Shown: one piece after another, positions 34,912 through 44,590 of the stretch | How the letters are laid out: the number at the start of each line of letters is the position of its first letter | Numbering within the stretch: position 1 is the stretch's first letter | Source of the DNA: Mytilisepta virgata | Taxonomy: Eukaryota > Mollusca > Bivalvia > Mytilida > Mytilidae | Reading direction: 5' to 3' | DNA: 64,000 nt | NCBI GenBank assembly: GCA_028015205.1 | Contig: CM051521.1 | Span: 67,254,314-67,318,313 of the forward strand | Translations under genes and position numbers: made by a program | Notes under the pieces: model-generated | Seen by the model: the letters and a program-made list of their open reading frames with translations, nothing else | What the model was told of the DNA's origin: nothing | The model's database searches: none

Positions 34912-35512
34912 AATAAATTGCTTCGCTGAGCGCAGCTGGATACGACCGCAGAGGTCCAACCCTGAACAGTTGGGGCAAAAATGGACACAATATTCACGCT
35001 TGATACAGGTCTGAATTTGGATTGTAATTAAATATTTGACACATAATAGGTTTCTGACACAGAATAACTGTAGTCAAAGAACTTAGAATTGAACATATGA
35101 TTTGAATTTATATTCAATTTTTTGCTTTTTGTGCAATACAACATGCTGTTGCGAATTGACCCCTCCCCCCCCAAAAAAAAAAAAATTTAACCCCTTTTTT
35201 TGCTTTTTTGCAATACACCATGCTGTTGCGTACTGACCCCCCCCCCCCCCCCCAAAAAAAAAATCATTGTATCCCCCCTCCCCACCCTTTGTTTTGCAAA
35301 ATAAAAATTTGAAGACATTTTCTTTTTAATTTCTGAAATCTGAAATGAGAAAAAATTGCTCCCCCCACAATTTCTTATTTACCCACCCCCCACCCCCCCT
35401 CTTTCCCTTTTTCCAAAAAAAAAATTCTTTCCCTCAAGACATGGTCATAATCCCTATTCAAATTTCTCATGGAGTTTGCAAACATAATTACCCATTTAAA
35501 TATATCATAAAC

Positions 35513-35701
35513 GTTAAATTTTTGTTTAAAAATTGATAATTTCCACGTGGATCTTATTTACATTTGAACAAACATCCGAGGTCTTCCGAATCTCATTCAT
35601 CTCATTGGTTAATTTGTTGCTATGATACAGGACACTCATATATATTTCATTGTTAAAAATTTGGCGGCATATTTGAAATTTTTCTTGAGAAGATTTTTAC
35701 C
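35513..35701 (+). repeat. Ngaro split repeat A1
   Basis: It runs GTTAAATTTTTG to AAGATTTTTACC, 189 bp, and is nearly identical to A2 (41144-41332), with a couple of substitutions such as TTGGCGG versus TTCGCGG. The intact A repeat may extend to about 270 bp, as judged from the gap between A2 and B2; the rest would have gone with the deletion of gag. Confidence 0.88.
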
Positions 35702-37047
35702 ATTAAATTCACCATTAAATTCAGTACCTAAGAGCACACCTGGTGAAAGACGGGTTATTCTTGATTTAAGCTTTCCGGCTGAATGGTATATCAAAAGATG
35801 GATATTTAGGTAAACCTGTGAATTTAAAATATCCTTCTGTTGATGATTTGGTAGGTCTCATTAAACTCAAAGGAAAAGGTTGTCTTTTGTTTAAAAGGGA
35901 CTTAAAAAGGGCTTACAGACAAATCCCTATTGATCCAGGTGATGTAAATTTAGTTGGCTTTCATTGGAAAAATCATATTTTTGTAGATCGGGTTTTAAGT
36001 ATGGGACTGAGGTCTTCAGCTCACATATGTCAGAGGGTTACTTCTGCTGTAGTTTTTATGATGAAACAATGTGGATATTTATTACTGAATTATTTGGATG
36101 ATTTTGCCGGAGCGGAAAACTGTACTGATGCCGAAAATGTGTTTATATTATTGGGGAAAATGTTAGAAGATTGTGGTTTTGTTGAATCAATTGAAAAAGC
36201 TTGTTTTCCTTCTACTATTATGACCTTTTTAGGTGTTGAATTTAATACCGTAGAGCTTACCTTGTCTGTTACACCTGAAAGAGTTGAGGAGATTTTGTCG
36301 TTGGTTCAATCTTGGATGAATAAATCTGTGGCTTCAGTTAAAGAATTACAATCCCTTTTAGGGAAGTTACATTTTGTTTCAGGGTGTGTAAGACCAGGCA
36401 GACTTTTCGTGTCTAGATTATTGACCTGGCTTCGATGTTTACCTGATGATAAGCTGACACATACCATCCCTTTATTTGTTAGAAAGGATCTGTTATGGTG
36501 GTGTACATTTTTGAAAATATATAATGGTATTTCAATGATGTCTTTGGAAGAGTGGTCTGATCCTGATGATGTTGTAGAATCTGACGCAACGTTAGGTGGT
36601 TGTGGTGGTTGGTTTTCAGACAGAAAAGAATTTTTTCATGTAGAGTTCCCGTTGTCTATTTTATCTTTGAATTTAAATATCAACCAGTTTGAGTTGTTAG
36701 CAGTGATGATTTGTGTTAAACTTTGGAGTTCGCATTTTTGTAAAAAGAAAATTCTTATTAAGTGCGATAATCAGAGTACTGCTCCTGTTTTGAATTCAGG
36801 ATCTACTAGAGACGCATTTATGCAAAGCTGTTTAAGGGAAATTTTATTTTTTGCAGCTAGGTTTAGTTTTGAGATTAAAGCTATTCATTTACCTGGTGTT
36901 GATAATCGGACGGCTGATTTATTATCTAGATGGCATTTAGATTTTTCTTATAGTAAATCATTTTATGATTTACCAGTTATCAAAAACAATTTTTGTAATG
37001 AGAAATTTGTGTACACTGGTTTGTTTGAATTTTCTTATGATTGGTAA
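35702..37047 (+). pseudogene. Ngaro RT-RNase H, N-terminally truncated, one frameshift
   Basis: VPKSTPGERRVILDLSFPA opens in one frame. A frameshift near 35781-35787 leads to the 409-codon frame at 35818-37047. This has the RT blocks FKRDLKRAYRQIPIDP, VLSMGLRSSAHICQRV and the catalytic LLNYLDDFAG (the YLDD box). RNase H follows with ESDATLGGCGGWF, FELLAVMICVKLW, KCDNQSTAPVLN and GVDNRTADLLSRW, which supply Asp, Glu, Asp and Asp. All these catalytic residues are present. RT and RNase H copy the element RNA into cDNA. The reading ends at TAA 37045-37047, and the recombinase continues in the same frame. Confidence 0.88.
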
Positions 37048-37564
37048 TTTCTTGTAGATATCCAGATTAGAATTTTAAAAGAGGATCAGAGGAAATCGTG
37101 CAAATCAGCTTTTGCTGATGGAACTTTTGAGAATATCAAAATCCAGTGGAGAAGCTTTTTAACATTTTGTATATATTTTGGTTTTAAATTCTTGCCTACT
37201 TCATTGATGACTATATGTTTATATGCTCAGTTTCTTGGTAGATCATTTAAATCCGTGGATTCTATTAAGAATTACATAAATGGAGTCAGATTGATGCATT
37301 TAATGAATGATTTTGAGTTTCCTTTTTTGCAGTCTATGTCTTTAAAACTGACTCTGAAGGGATTATCTCGACTTCATCCACATTTACCAAAAAGAGCCCT
37401 TCCTGTAACTCCTTTGATTTTAAAACAAATGTATAATTTTATAGATATGGATAGTTCATTAGATAAATCTTTTTGGTGTCTTTTTCTTTTTGCCTTTTTT
37501 ATTGAGTAGGAAATCAAATTTGGTTCATGTTAGTGAGCATACGTTTGATATAAATAAACAATTA
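37048..37564 (+). pseudogene. Ngaro tyrosine recombinase, N-terminal half
   Basis: From about 37057 the frame reads an arm/SAM-like domain: ADGTFENIKIQWRSFLTFC, LGRSFKSVDSIKNYINGVR and LHPHLPKRALPVTPLIL. It shifts frame in the T-run near 37493-37500 and continues as LLSRKSNLVHVSE until 37564, where the Helitron begins. The N-terminal part positions DNA in the recombinase. No ATG in good context was identified, so translation may have depended on RT-RNase H readthrough. Confidence 0.82.
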
Positions 37565-38935
37565 CTAGACATTGAACCTGCGCGAGCGCGGGAAAATAAG
37601 CATTTTTTTTTGGTGGCCATATTGACTTTAAAAAGTTATTACGGCCATGTCATTCATGGAACAGGAACTCAGTATGGATGTTGTGGCAGGCTTCCTATAA
37701 ACTTTGCTGTCAAGTAGGTGGTATCAACTGATAGTTTCATGTCTATATATACTGTAGTATTCCAGCAATGGATGTTAATGCAAACTTTAACCAAAGTCAA
37801 TGAAGCGTGAAATTTAGGTCAACGTGACCCAATTGTCATATGGCTGTTCGTTACTACCGAAGATGTATCCACTGATGAAGTAGACTGTGTGCCACTTAGA
37901 ATTACCAAAATGAACCTTAAGGTTCCTTCAAAGTCAAAATCTATAACAAAAAACACAACCACATAAATTGTCAATATTTTTATTGTTACAATTAATTCTG
38001 AACTGGAACTTGATAAAAGCTTTCATTAAATACACATTTCATAATGCATTACCTTTTTCCTTCAGAATAAATATGAAAATGAAATAGTAGATGTAAACAT
38101 TTCCTTAGAGACGGATGAATTTTTCAAAAGATGCCGTGAGTAAGGTAGAGCATATTTTTGGAAAATAATTGTTCCAATTGTTTCATTGTCGTCATGGACA
38201 GGGCAAGCGAGGATTAATTTCATAAATATATCCAATAATCAGACGATAAAAGCATTTTTAGTGTGTGGCTGCGTGTGCTGTGCACGTTTATAAAGATGTC
38301 CGAGATAAATTTCGTCATTAATGCTAAAGATGACCATTTGTTAAAAATATTTTTATCTAGGGAATTGTATGGTAGAGATATATTTAGACAGGTCACATGA
38401 CAAATAATGTAAAAATAGATATTGGTTGGTATTATCACTTTGTGCAAGGTAAACATCCGAGCAATCCAAAAAACAACTAAGTTAGGAATTTCTCTGAACT
38501 TTACCTTACTTCTTCATAATCTTCAAAGTTCATAACCTTTACAGTTAGGAGAAATTGTGTTATTGTAGAAAAACAATCCTGAATACATGAAGCGGAAACA
38601 TCCCACTCGAAGGAGAATTTTTTTAATTTGTTTTATTCTTCTTCCGTAATTTCAAACAAAAACAATATTACATTTAAAATATGTGCATACTTGTTTACTT
38701 AAATCAACGTGTTAAAAGTATGCATTCGAGAACCTTCTTAGGGATATGTTGGGAGAATTCATATCTGATAAGTGGATGCAAATTCCATTTGCACATAAAC
38801 AAAACTGCAGTTTAAATTTATAAATGCAGATTGTCAAATCCGATAATAACCTTTATAATCTGAACCATACATCGTTTATTTTGAACCACGCGTTTTGCCG
38901 CCTATTCGGCTAATTCGTAAATTTAGTATTATAGA
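37565..38935 (-). mobile_element. Non-autonomous Helitron, copy 2, inside the recombinase
   Basis: On the minus strand it begins TCTATAATACTAAATTT (38935 downward) and ends CTAG (37568-37565), with the 3' hairpin CCCGCGCTCGCGCAGG about 8 bp before. One hairpin base differs from copy 1. It is flanked by A on its 5' side and T on its 3' side (read on its own strand), with no duplication. Joining 37564 to 38936 restores one open recombinase frame, which confirms both borders. It is 1371 bp, about 309 bp longer than copy 1, mainly from one internal segment near 38045-38345. There is no Rep/helicase. The frames at 37490-37717 and 38220-38456 run through it by chance. Confidence 0.92.
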
Positions 38936-39412
38936 TGTAGAGGTGATATATTTATACATTGTGATGTTTTAGTTGTCATTTTAAAATGGTCTAAAACCAT
39001 TCAGTTTGGAGAACGAAAATTAAGGATCCCTATTTGTAGTATTCCTGGTAGTGTGTTATGTCCTTTTAATGCTTATAAATGTATGATTAAAGATATCCCT
39101 GCTACTTCAAGTGATCCAGCATTTTGTAAGATTGTTGGTGGAAAGATTTTACCTATTACATATGGTGAATTTCAGAGTAAATTTAAATATTTAATTGAAA
39201 AGACAGGTCGAAATCCGAAATTTTATTCTACTCATAGTTTTCGCAGAGGTGGGGCGACTTTTGCCTTTGATTCTTCTGTTCCAACAGAATTGATTCAGTT
39301 GCATGGTGATAGGCGCAGTGATGCATATAAAAAATATTTAGAAATTTCACTGGAGCAGAAATTATTGGTATCTCAGAATATGTGTGCTAGAATTCTTGCT
39401 TTTGACAGTTAA
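38936..39412 (+). pseudogene. Ngaro tyrosine recombinase, catalytic half
   Basis: It starts right after the Helitron. STHSFRRGGATFAF has the H-x-x-R box of tyrosine recombinases, and LIQLHGDRRSDAYKKYLEIS contains the downstream His/Tyr region with DAYKKYLE as the likely nucleophile box. It ends at TAA 39410-39412. The enzyme would insert the circular cDNA without staggered cuts, which explains the lack of target duplication. The catalytic residues look intact; the insertion is what disables it. Confidence 0.88.
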
Positions 39413-39880
39413 TTTATTGAAACATATACATTATTTTGTAGATTTTGTGATAGTTACGGACTCAATTGCGAAGTATGTGAAACTGGACGGTGCTGTTGTG
39501 TATGCTTTTCGGGGGGCCAATATTGGCGATATAACCTACCAGTTGGAAAAATTAAGGGAGAGTATTTCTAAATTTCATAATCTGATTATACATGTTGGAA
39601 CAAATGATATTAATTATTTGTCAGCGGATCATTTTAAATCTGCCTATTGTAATATGATTTCTGTTGCTAAATCGTTATTTCCTGCACATCAAATTGGTTT
39701 TTCAGCTATTCTCGTCCAGTTGACTTTGATAGAACTAATGCTAAGATAATAAGAGTTAATAAGGCTTTGAATGAACTCTGTTTGAAATTTCAGGTTCATT
39801 TTATACATTCTTATAGGTATTTCATGAGAGAAGGAAATAGTTTATGGATGAACTGTTACTTTTCTTCCATACTGTCATTT
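39413..39880 (+). pseudogene. SGNH/GDSL-type hydrolase of the Ngaro element
   Basis: The frame 39384-39749 has DFVIVTDSIAKYV (block I, Ser retained, usual GDS reads TDS), FRGANIGD (block II Gly) and IIHVGTNDINYL (block III, GTND with Asn). It shifts near 39715, after which DFDRTNAKIIRVNKAL continues in another frame. The C-terminal Asp-x-x-His block is unclear near 39850. SGNH hydrolases are esterase-fold enzymes, and some Ngaro elements carry one as a third ORF of unknown role. The start is uncertain because it overlaps the recombinase end. Confidence 0.75.
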
Positions 39881-40315
39881 GCCTTAGTTTATGGTAAATA
39901 TTACTTCTACCATACTAAGCTTTGTTTCAACAATATATTTGATTTATGATTATGTTTTTATGTACAGATTTAATTTATGTTATTTTTATCTTTAGACTTA
40001 TAGGTTGTATATTATACATATATCATATATATTTATTTTTTTTTAAATTATATATAATTTTCCTTTTCAGGTAAGGGACTCTTTCCAGTGGGTACAGTTC
40101 ACACTGAAGAGTATGTAGCTCTACATATGAGATACTGCTTCTTGTATGGAGCTGAAGTTTCAATGGTTGGTTGATATTGTTTCATCCATGTTGGCTTCAT
40201 TTAATTTAGTTCATGTTTGATAGTTATTATTTCAGGCATGCTAATTGCTTATTAAAATTTAATTTCTTTTATTTTGTTCAACACAGCTGTTCGTATTTTT
40301 GGTGGCCGTTGGCTT
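39881..40315 (+). other. Ngaro 3' untranslated region
   Basis: AT-rich DNA between the hydrolase remnant and B1, with no coding frame of interest. The words GGTAAGGGACTCTTTCCAG (about 40071) and GGGTACAGTTCACACTGAAG follow. Confidence 0.6.
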
Positions 40316-41141
40316 GGCGGCTAGCTTATGCTTTTATATTTCTGATGTGGTGATTACAAATTACAGTTACATGTATTTAATTCGTATATTATACATTTAT
40401 TGACTTTGATATAGGTTAATACCTGGTTTTATCAACCCTGAAAAAATTATATCCACCGAGCCAACGGCGAGTGTGGATATTATTTTTGAGGGTTGATAAA
40501 ACCTGGTATTAACCTATACCAAAGTCGATGAATGTTTTATTATATGACTGTTTTTACTTTTACTCTGCAAGTTTCTAATTAAAAAAAGAATAACAGTAAC
40601 AACTTATTTCAACAATCACAAGTTAACAGTAAAACTATCACATTTCTAAGTGAAAGAAATTCTAATTTTAACGACTGGAAAGTGATAAATTTTTTCTATT
40701 TTTAGCTACTCAAAAGTCAAAACCTTTATATCACTCTATTTTTATCTACTTTGAAGTTAACATATCCTTTGCATTATACTTTTCATAGTATCCTGGACTA
40801 ATCAAAATCAATTGTTGAATTCTATTTTTAACGACTGGAAAGTGATAAATGTTTTCTATTTTTAGCTACTCAAAAGTCAAAACCTTTATATCACTCTATT
40901 TTTAACTACTTTGAAGTTAACATATCCTTTGCATTATACTTTTCATGGTATCCTGGGCCAATCAAAATCAAGATAAATATTTGTCATATAATAAATATGC
41001 TTATACGGACATTCGAAGTCATATATATATATTATCTTCATTTAGTATATATAAATATATATGAGTATATTTCATGTAAATATTGCATTTGCTCCATAAT
41101 AAATTGTGTAAATTGTCTTAGTCTTTTGAGAAGCCTGGTAA
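40316..41141 (+). repeat. Ngaro split repeat B1, interrupted
   Basis: It opens GGCGGCTAGCTTATGC, as B2 does, runs to about 40390, is broken by 600 bp of foldback DNA and resumes with ATGCTTATACGGACATTCG to end GAAGCCTGGTAA. The B2 copy at 41414-41635 shows the uninterrupted sequence (TTCGTATATATATGC). Confidence 0.87.
40391..40990. mobile_element. Foldback/MITE-like insertion in B1
   Basis: The left half is a hairpin of about 70-bp arms (40389-40457 and 40473-40545) around CCGAGCCAACGGCGAG, with words GGTTTTATCAACCCT and AGGGTTGATAAAACC. The right half is a tandem duplication of about 160 bp (40659-40811, 40820-40970) beginning TTTAACGACTGGAAAGTG. It inserted into a TATATATA-like site. It has no coding frame and the family was not recognised. 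Confidence 0.7.
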
Positions 41142-41143
41142 GT

Positions 41144-41332
41144 GTTAAATTTTTGTTTAAAAATTGATAATTACCACGTGGATCTTATTTACATTTGAAC
41201 AAACATCCGAGGTCTTCCGAATCTCATTCATCTCATTGGTTAATTTGTTGCTATGATACAGGACACTCATATATATTTCATTGTTAAAAATTTCGCGGCA
41301 TATTTGAAATTTTTCTTGAGAAGATTTTTACC
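41144..41332 (+). repeat. Ngaro split repeat A2
   Basis: This is the 189-bp match to A1, ending AAGATTTTTACC. It lies 2 bp after B1. The B1-A2-B2 block is the arrangement expected for replication through a circular intermediate. Confidence 0.88.
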
Positions 41333-41413
41333 CTCCCGCCCACCACCTACAGCTGTATTTAATATTTTTATTTATATTATAATAATTAAATATTAGATAG
41401 GTAGATGGTTTTA

Positions 41414-41635
41414 GGCGGCTAGCTTATGCTTTTATATATCTGATGTGGTGAATTACAAATTACAGTTACATGTATTTAATTCGTATATATATGCTTATAC
41501 GGACATTCGAAGTCATATATATATATTATCTTCATTTAGTATATATAAATATATATGAGTATATTTCCTGTAAATATTGCATTTGCTCCATAATAAATTG
41601 TGTAAATTGTCTTAGTCTTTTGAGAAGCCTGGTAA
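41414..41635 (+). repeat. Ngaro split repeat B2
   Basis: 222 bp from GGCGGCTAGC to GCCTGGTAA, matching both halves of B1. It marks the 3' end of the element. Poly-C element sequence resumes immediately afterwards. Confidence 0.87.
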
Positions 41636-42104
41636 TTGTCTTAAAATAGAAAATGACATATGGACAAAATTAGTATTAATTAATAGTAACTTCTAAAAAT
41701 AAACTGACAGCTATAAATCACCCCAAGACAATCTACATTTCTTTATACATAATTTACAAGCAGTGTGAGGGAGGTAATCGAATCATACACAACATTTTAC
41801 TTTAAATGTGTTTTGATTACCTCCCTTACACCAAGATAATAACCTAACAAGAAAAATGCTTATTGGGCCCTTTTTTGGAACCTAATTCTTAAACTGTTGG
41901 GACCAAAACTCCCAAAATCAATCCCAACCTTCCTTTTGTGGTCATAAACCTTGTGTTTAAATTTCATAGATTTCTATTAACTTATACTAAAGTTATAGTG
42001 CGAAAACCAAATGTCTTCGGACGATGACAACGACGATGCCGCCAACGTCATACCAATATATGACCGCAAAAATTTTGCGGTCGTATAAAAATGAGACAAA
42101 AGAA

Positions 42105-43930
42105 TTAAGATTCATGCAACCTTGAAATGTGATCTGCCAGTACATTCTGACATCCTGCAAGATGGACAGCTTTCAAGTGGAAATTGAAACACGCTGATTT
42201 CCAGAAAAGTTGACGCAAATAAGACATTTTTTTTATTGCGTGACGTACACTTGTTAATGCAGCGTACTGTTGCCATATTATCAGAGTAAATAACAACCTG
42301 TTTATTTCGCCACTTACTTGACCATCACAGTGCTGCTAAAACAACGGAAAATGCACCAATTCATTTATGTGCAAATGTTCAGCAAATGGATAATCTTTAC
42401 GCCAATTTATGTAGAACCAATCCTGGTTAAATATGCAGCCTGCTCCTGCCTTACACACATCTGTGTAAACAGTTGTAATGGGAATATGATCTAGGATCAT
42501 CGCTTTGCCATTAAAATTGGATATGAAATCCTGCCACCAAAGAATATCTTACTGTATTTCGCCAGTTTTTAACGCCTTGTCTTTTTTAAGTGCCGAAATG
42601 CCATCTATTATTCTGCAGAGAAATACTCTTCGGCCATGAACAACAGCTGATGCCCAATTAAGTTTGCCTGCTAAAGACTGTAATCACTTTTTTAATGCAA
42701 GCTTATGCTCGCAAAATGCTGCTAATTCTGCCTCCAAAGCAGATAATTTTCATTAGAAAGGCGCAATTCCATTGTTCTGGAGTCTATTTGAACTCCTAGA
42801 AAGGTAAGCTTATGACATGGGTCAACCGGGTCCTACTAAAAGAAGCCTGCCAAGGTATAATACCTATAGCCATTAAGCTGCAGGCTTCTGTGGGCTTTAA
42901 ATACCGTATTTAAAGCCTGCAGAAGCCTGCAGGTTAATGGCTACAGGTATGTGGAATATTTTTAGATATTATGGTAGATTATAGTATATAATTTGAAAAT
43001 ATCAAAAAAAAATGGATTTTGATATGTTTTTCGACTCTTAATCGATGATTTTCTATTGTCGTATTTGAAGCCTGCAAGAATTAGTTTATGAATATATTAG
43101 CGAATATCCTGGTTAAAAAGGGGACAGTCATATCACCTGTTATGCTTGGGCCGGTATTTTTACACTGGGATGGTTTATATAGCACTTATTGCGATTTTTT
43201 ATCTAAAATTCGTTCTGCTTTGGGTTTCCACATCCTAATGATATAAGTGTATTAAATGCTTTAATACATTTCTCTTTGGATGATTCGCATATTAAAAAGG
43301 CATCAATATATGCAATAATGTGGAATCCCCTACCAGACATCATACGCCGAACTGCCTGTGAAAGTATACGGAAAATTCCTGGAGCTAATTTAGAACCAAA
43401 AGGTAATTTTTTGTCAGTTAAGACAGCGCCATGTGGCCGACTACAGTCATGAATAAGTCTAATACCCCCATCTGGTTTTGAGATAGTAGCCATAGGACTG
43501 ATAATTTTATGTTCAATATCTGCAAATACATAATTGCCACATTCTAATTATGCTAACACCATGAGCATGAGTAAAAGGGAATATCAATAGATACAGAGGG
43601 GTGATTTTTTCCTGAAATCCCTGAAGGAATAACATCTTCTGTCACTATATCAAACCCAGATGTAATGCCATTTATAAGAAATTCTTTGTCACTATCAAAT
43701 TCTAATTCAGTGCTCCAAACTGATTTGCATAAGTCTCATAAAGGCTTCACAATTAGTCTTTTTGGAATAGTACATATATTTGTTTTATGGTTAACAGATG
43801 GATGCTTCTGTCCACACCCAGAAATATTACAAATATGATCAAATTTGCAGGAGCGAAATGTACATCCTAACTTACTATTGAATTGATTGCATATCTCTCT
43901 ACCTCTATAGCTTGTAGAGAATCTCATTTA
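42105..43930 (-). pseudogene. DIRS-like retroelement fragment (gag zinc finger, RT, RNase H)
   Basis: Read on the minus strand: 43927-43736 encodes EICNQFNSKLGCTFRSCKFD and GCGQKHPSVNH, a C-x-C-H cluster like DIRS-type gag. 43493-43203 encodes RT blocks GGIRLIHDCSRPHG, KLPFGSKLAPGIFRILSQAV and HIIAYIDAFLICESS, where the catalytic second Asp is Ala. 42780-42530 keeps QSLAGKLNWASAVV in broken frames. 42296-42105 has an RNase H end, AVHLAGCQNVLADHISRLH. The order is that of a DIRS-type element. It is dead, with no recombinase or ends visible, and an insertion separates the RT from its thumb. Confidence 0.75.
42800..43190. mobile_element. Insertion with a 45-bp-arm palindrome
   Basis: The arms 42860-42904 and 42906-42950 are inverted repeats with about 41 of 45 matches around one central base. 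Both contain AAGCCTGCAG or its complement and AGCCATTAA. This block interrupts the DIRS-like RT fragment. The ends of the insertion were not fixed. Confidence 0.6.
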
Positions 43931-44095
43931 GTAATTGGATAATGGTTATAGTTGGCTTTTTACTCTGAAAATTTTGCATGCTTTATCTGAGATTTCTCCT
44001 TAAATCTTAGGTGGACTGTGATTAAATGAGGAATTTCAGTCCCCCAGAGAAAACTATGCTGACCCTAAAATAATCTATATTCCTTAACATAATAA
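43931..44095. other. Short intergenic spacer
   Basis: AT-rich DNA between the DIRS-like fragment and a family-A copy. Nothing recognised. Confidence 0.4.
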
Positions 44096-44590
44096 AACAA
44101 GAGGCTCTCAAGAGCCTGAATCGCTCACCTGGCAAACAATGACTATAAACTAAATTAATATATTAATGTTTTTTTGTAAATTAAACTGAGTATTTAAGGT
44201 CACATAAAATGCTGAAAATACCTTTAAAAGCCTTTCAAGAACCTCTGGAAAGAAATGGGCATGAGTTCTCCCTATGCTTGATTAAGATACAGTCATGGTC
44301 AATCTGATGATTCACAATACAAAATACAAGCTTTAATTCATCTTCAAATACAAGTATAAATCTTTTGGTCTATATGTTGTCTTCGTTTTTAAAATGTTTG
44401 AAAGAAGTTATGTAAAAATTGTGGGTTAAGGCTTTTTATTGTACTTGAAAAGGAAATATTGCAGGAACAATCATGCTAAGTTTCATCCAAATCCCCCTAG
44501 TAGTTTCAGAGGAGAAGATGTTTGAAAATTTGTTAACAACGATGATGACAGACACCAAGTGATGGCAATTAAAAGCTCACATATTATGAA
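44096..44590 (+). repeat. Family-A repeat, short copy
   Basis: It starts with ACAAGAGGCTCTCAAGAGCC and GAATCGCTCACCTGG. The later part has CAATCATGCTAAGTTTCATCC, GTAGTTTCAGAGGAGAAGAT and GACACCAAGTGATGGCAAT, ending with AGCTCACAT. The final CAGGTGAGC is lost. Confidence 0.75.

Larger units (their letters stand above)
35513..41635 (+). mobile_element. Ngaro-type tyrosine-recombinase retrotransposon
   Basis: The order is repeat A1 (35513-35701), RT, RNase H, tyrosine recombinase (YR), SGNH hydrolase, B1 (40316-41141), A2 (41144-41332) and B2 (41414-41635). Split direct repeats A1...B1A2B2, a YR instead of an integrase, and no target duplication define Ngaro elements of the DIRS order. Gag and the start of RT are missing, since A1 joins directly to RT. 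Helitron copy 2 lies in YR and a foldback element lies in B1. All frames are damaged. Confidence 0.88.
34912..42088 (+). mobile_element. Poly-C element, copy 2, split by the Ngaro element
   Basis: The 5' end is AATAAATTGCTTCGCTGAGC with GGATACGACCGCAGAGG. C-tract body sequence runs to 35512, resumes at 41636 (TTGTCTTAAAATAGAAAATGAC) and ends in the terminal palindrome at 42058-42086. Copy 4 carries the uninterrupted join near 59119-59160. The 261-bp array is absent in this copy. Confidence 0.78.

Noticed and set aside
37490..37717. 75-codon frame spanning the Ngaro/Helitron junction
   Set aside because: The first part is real recombinase, but the remainder is Helitron DNA; the fusion is accidental.
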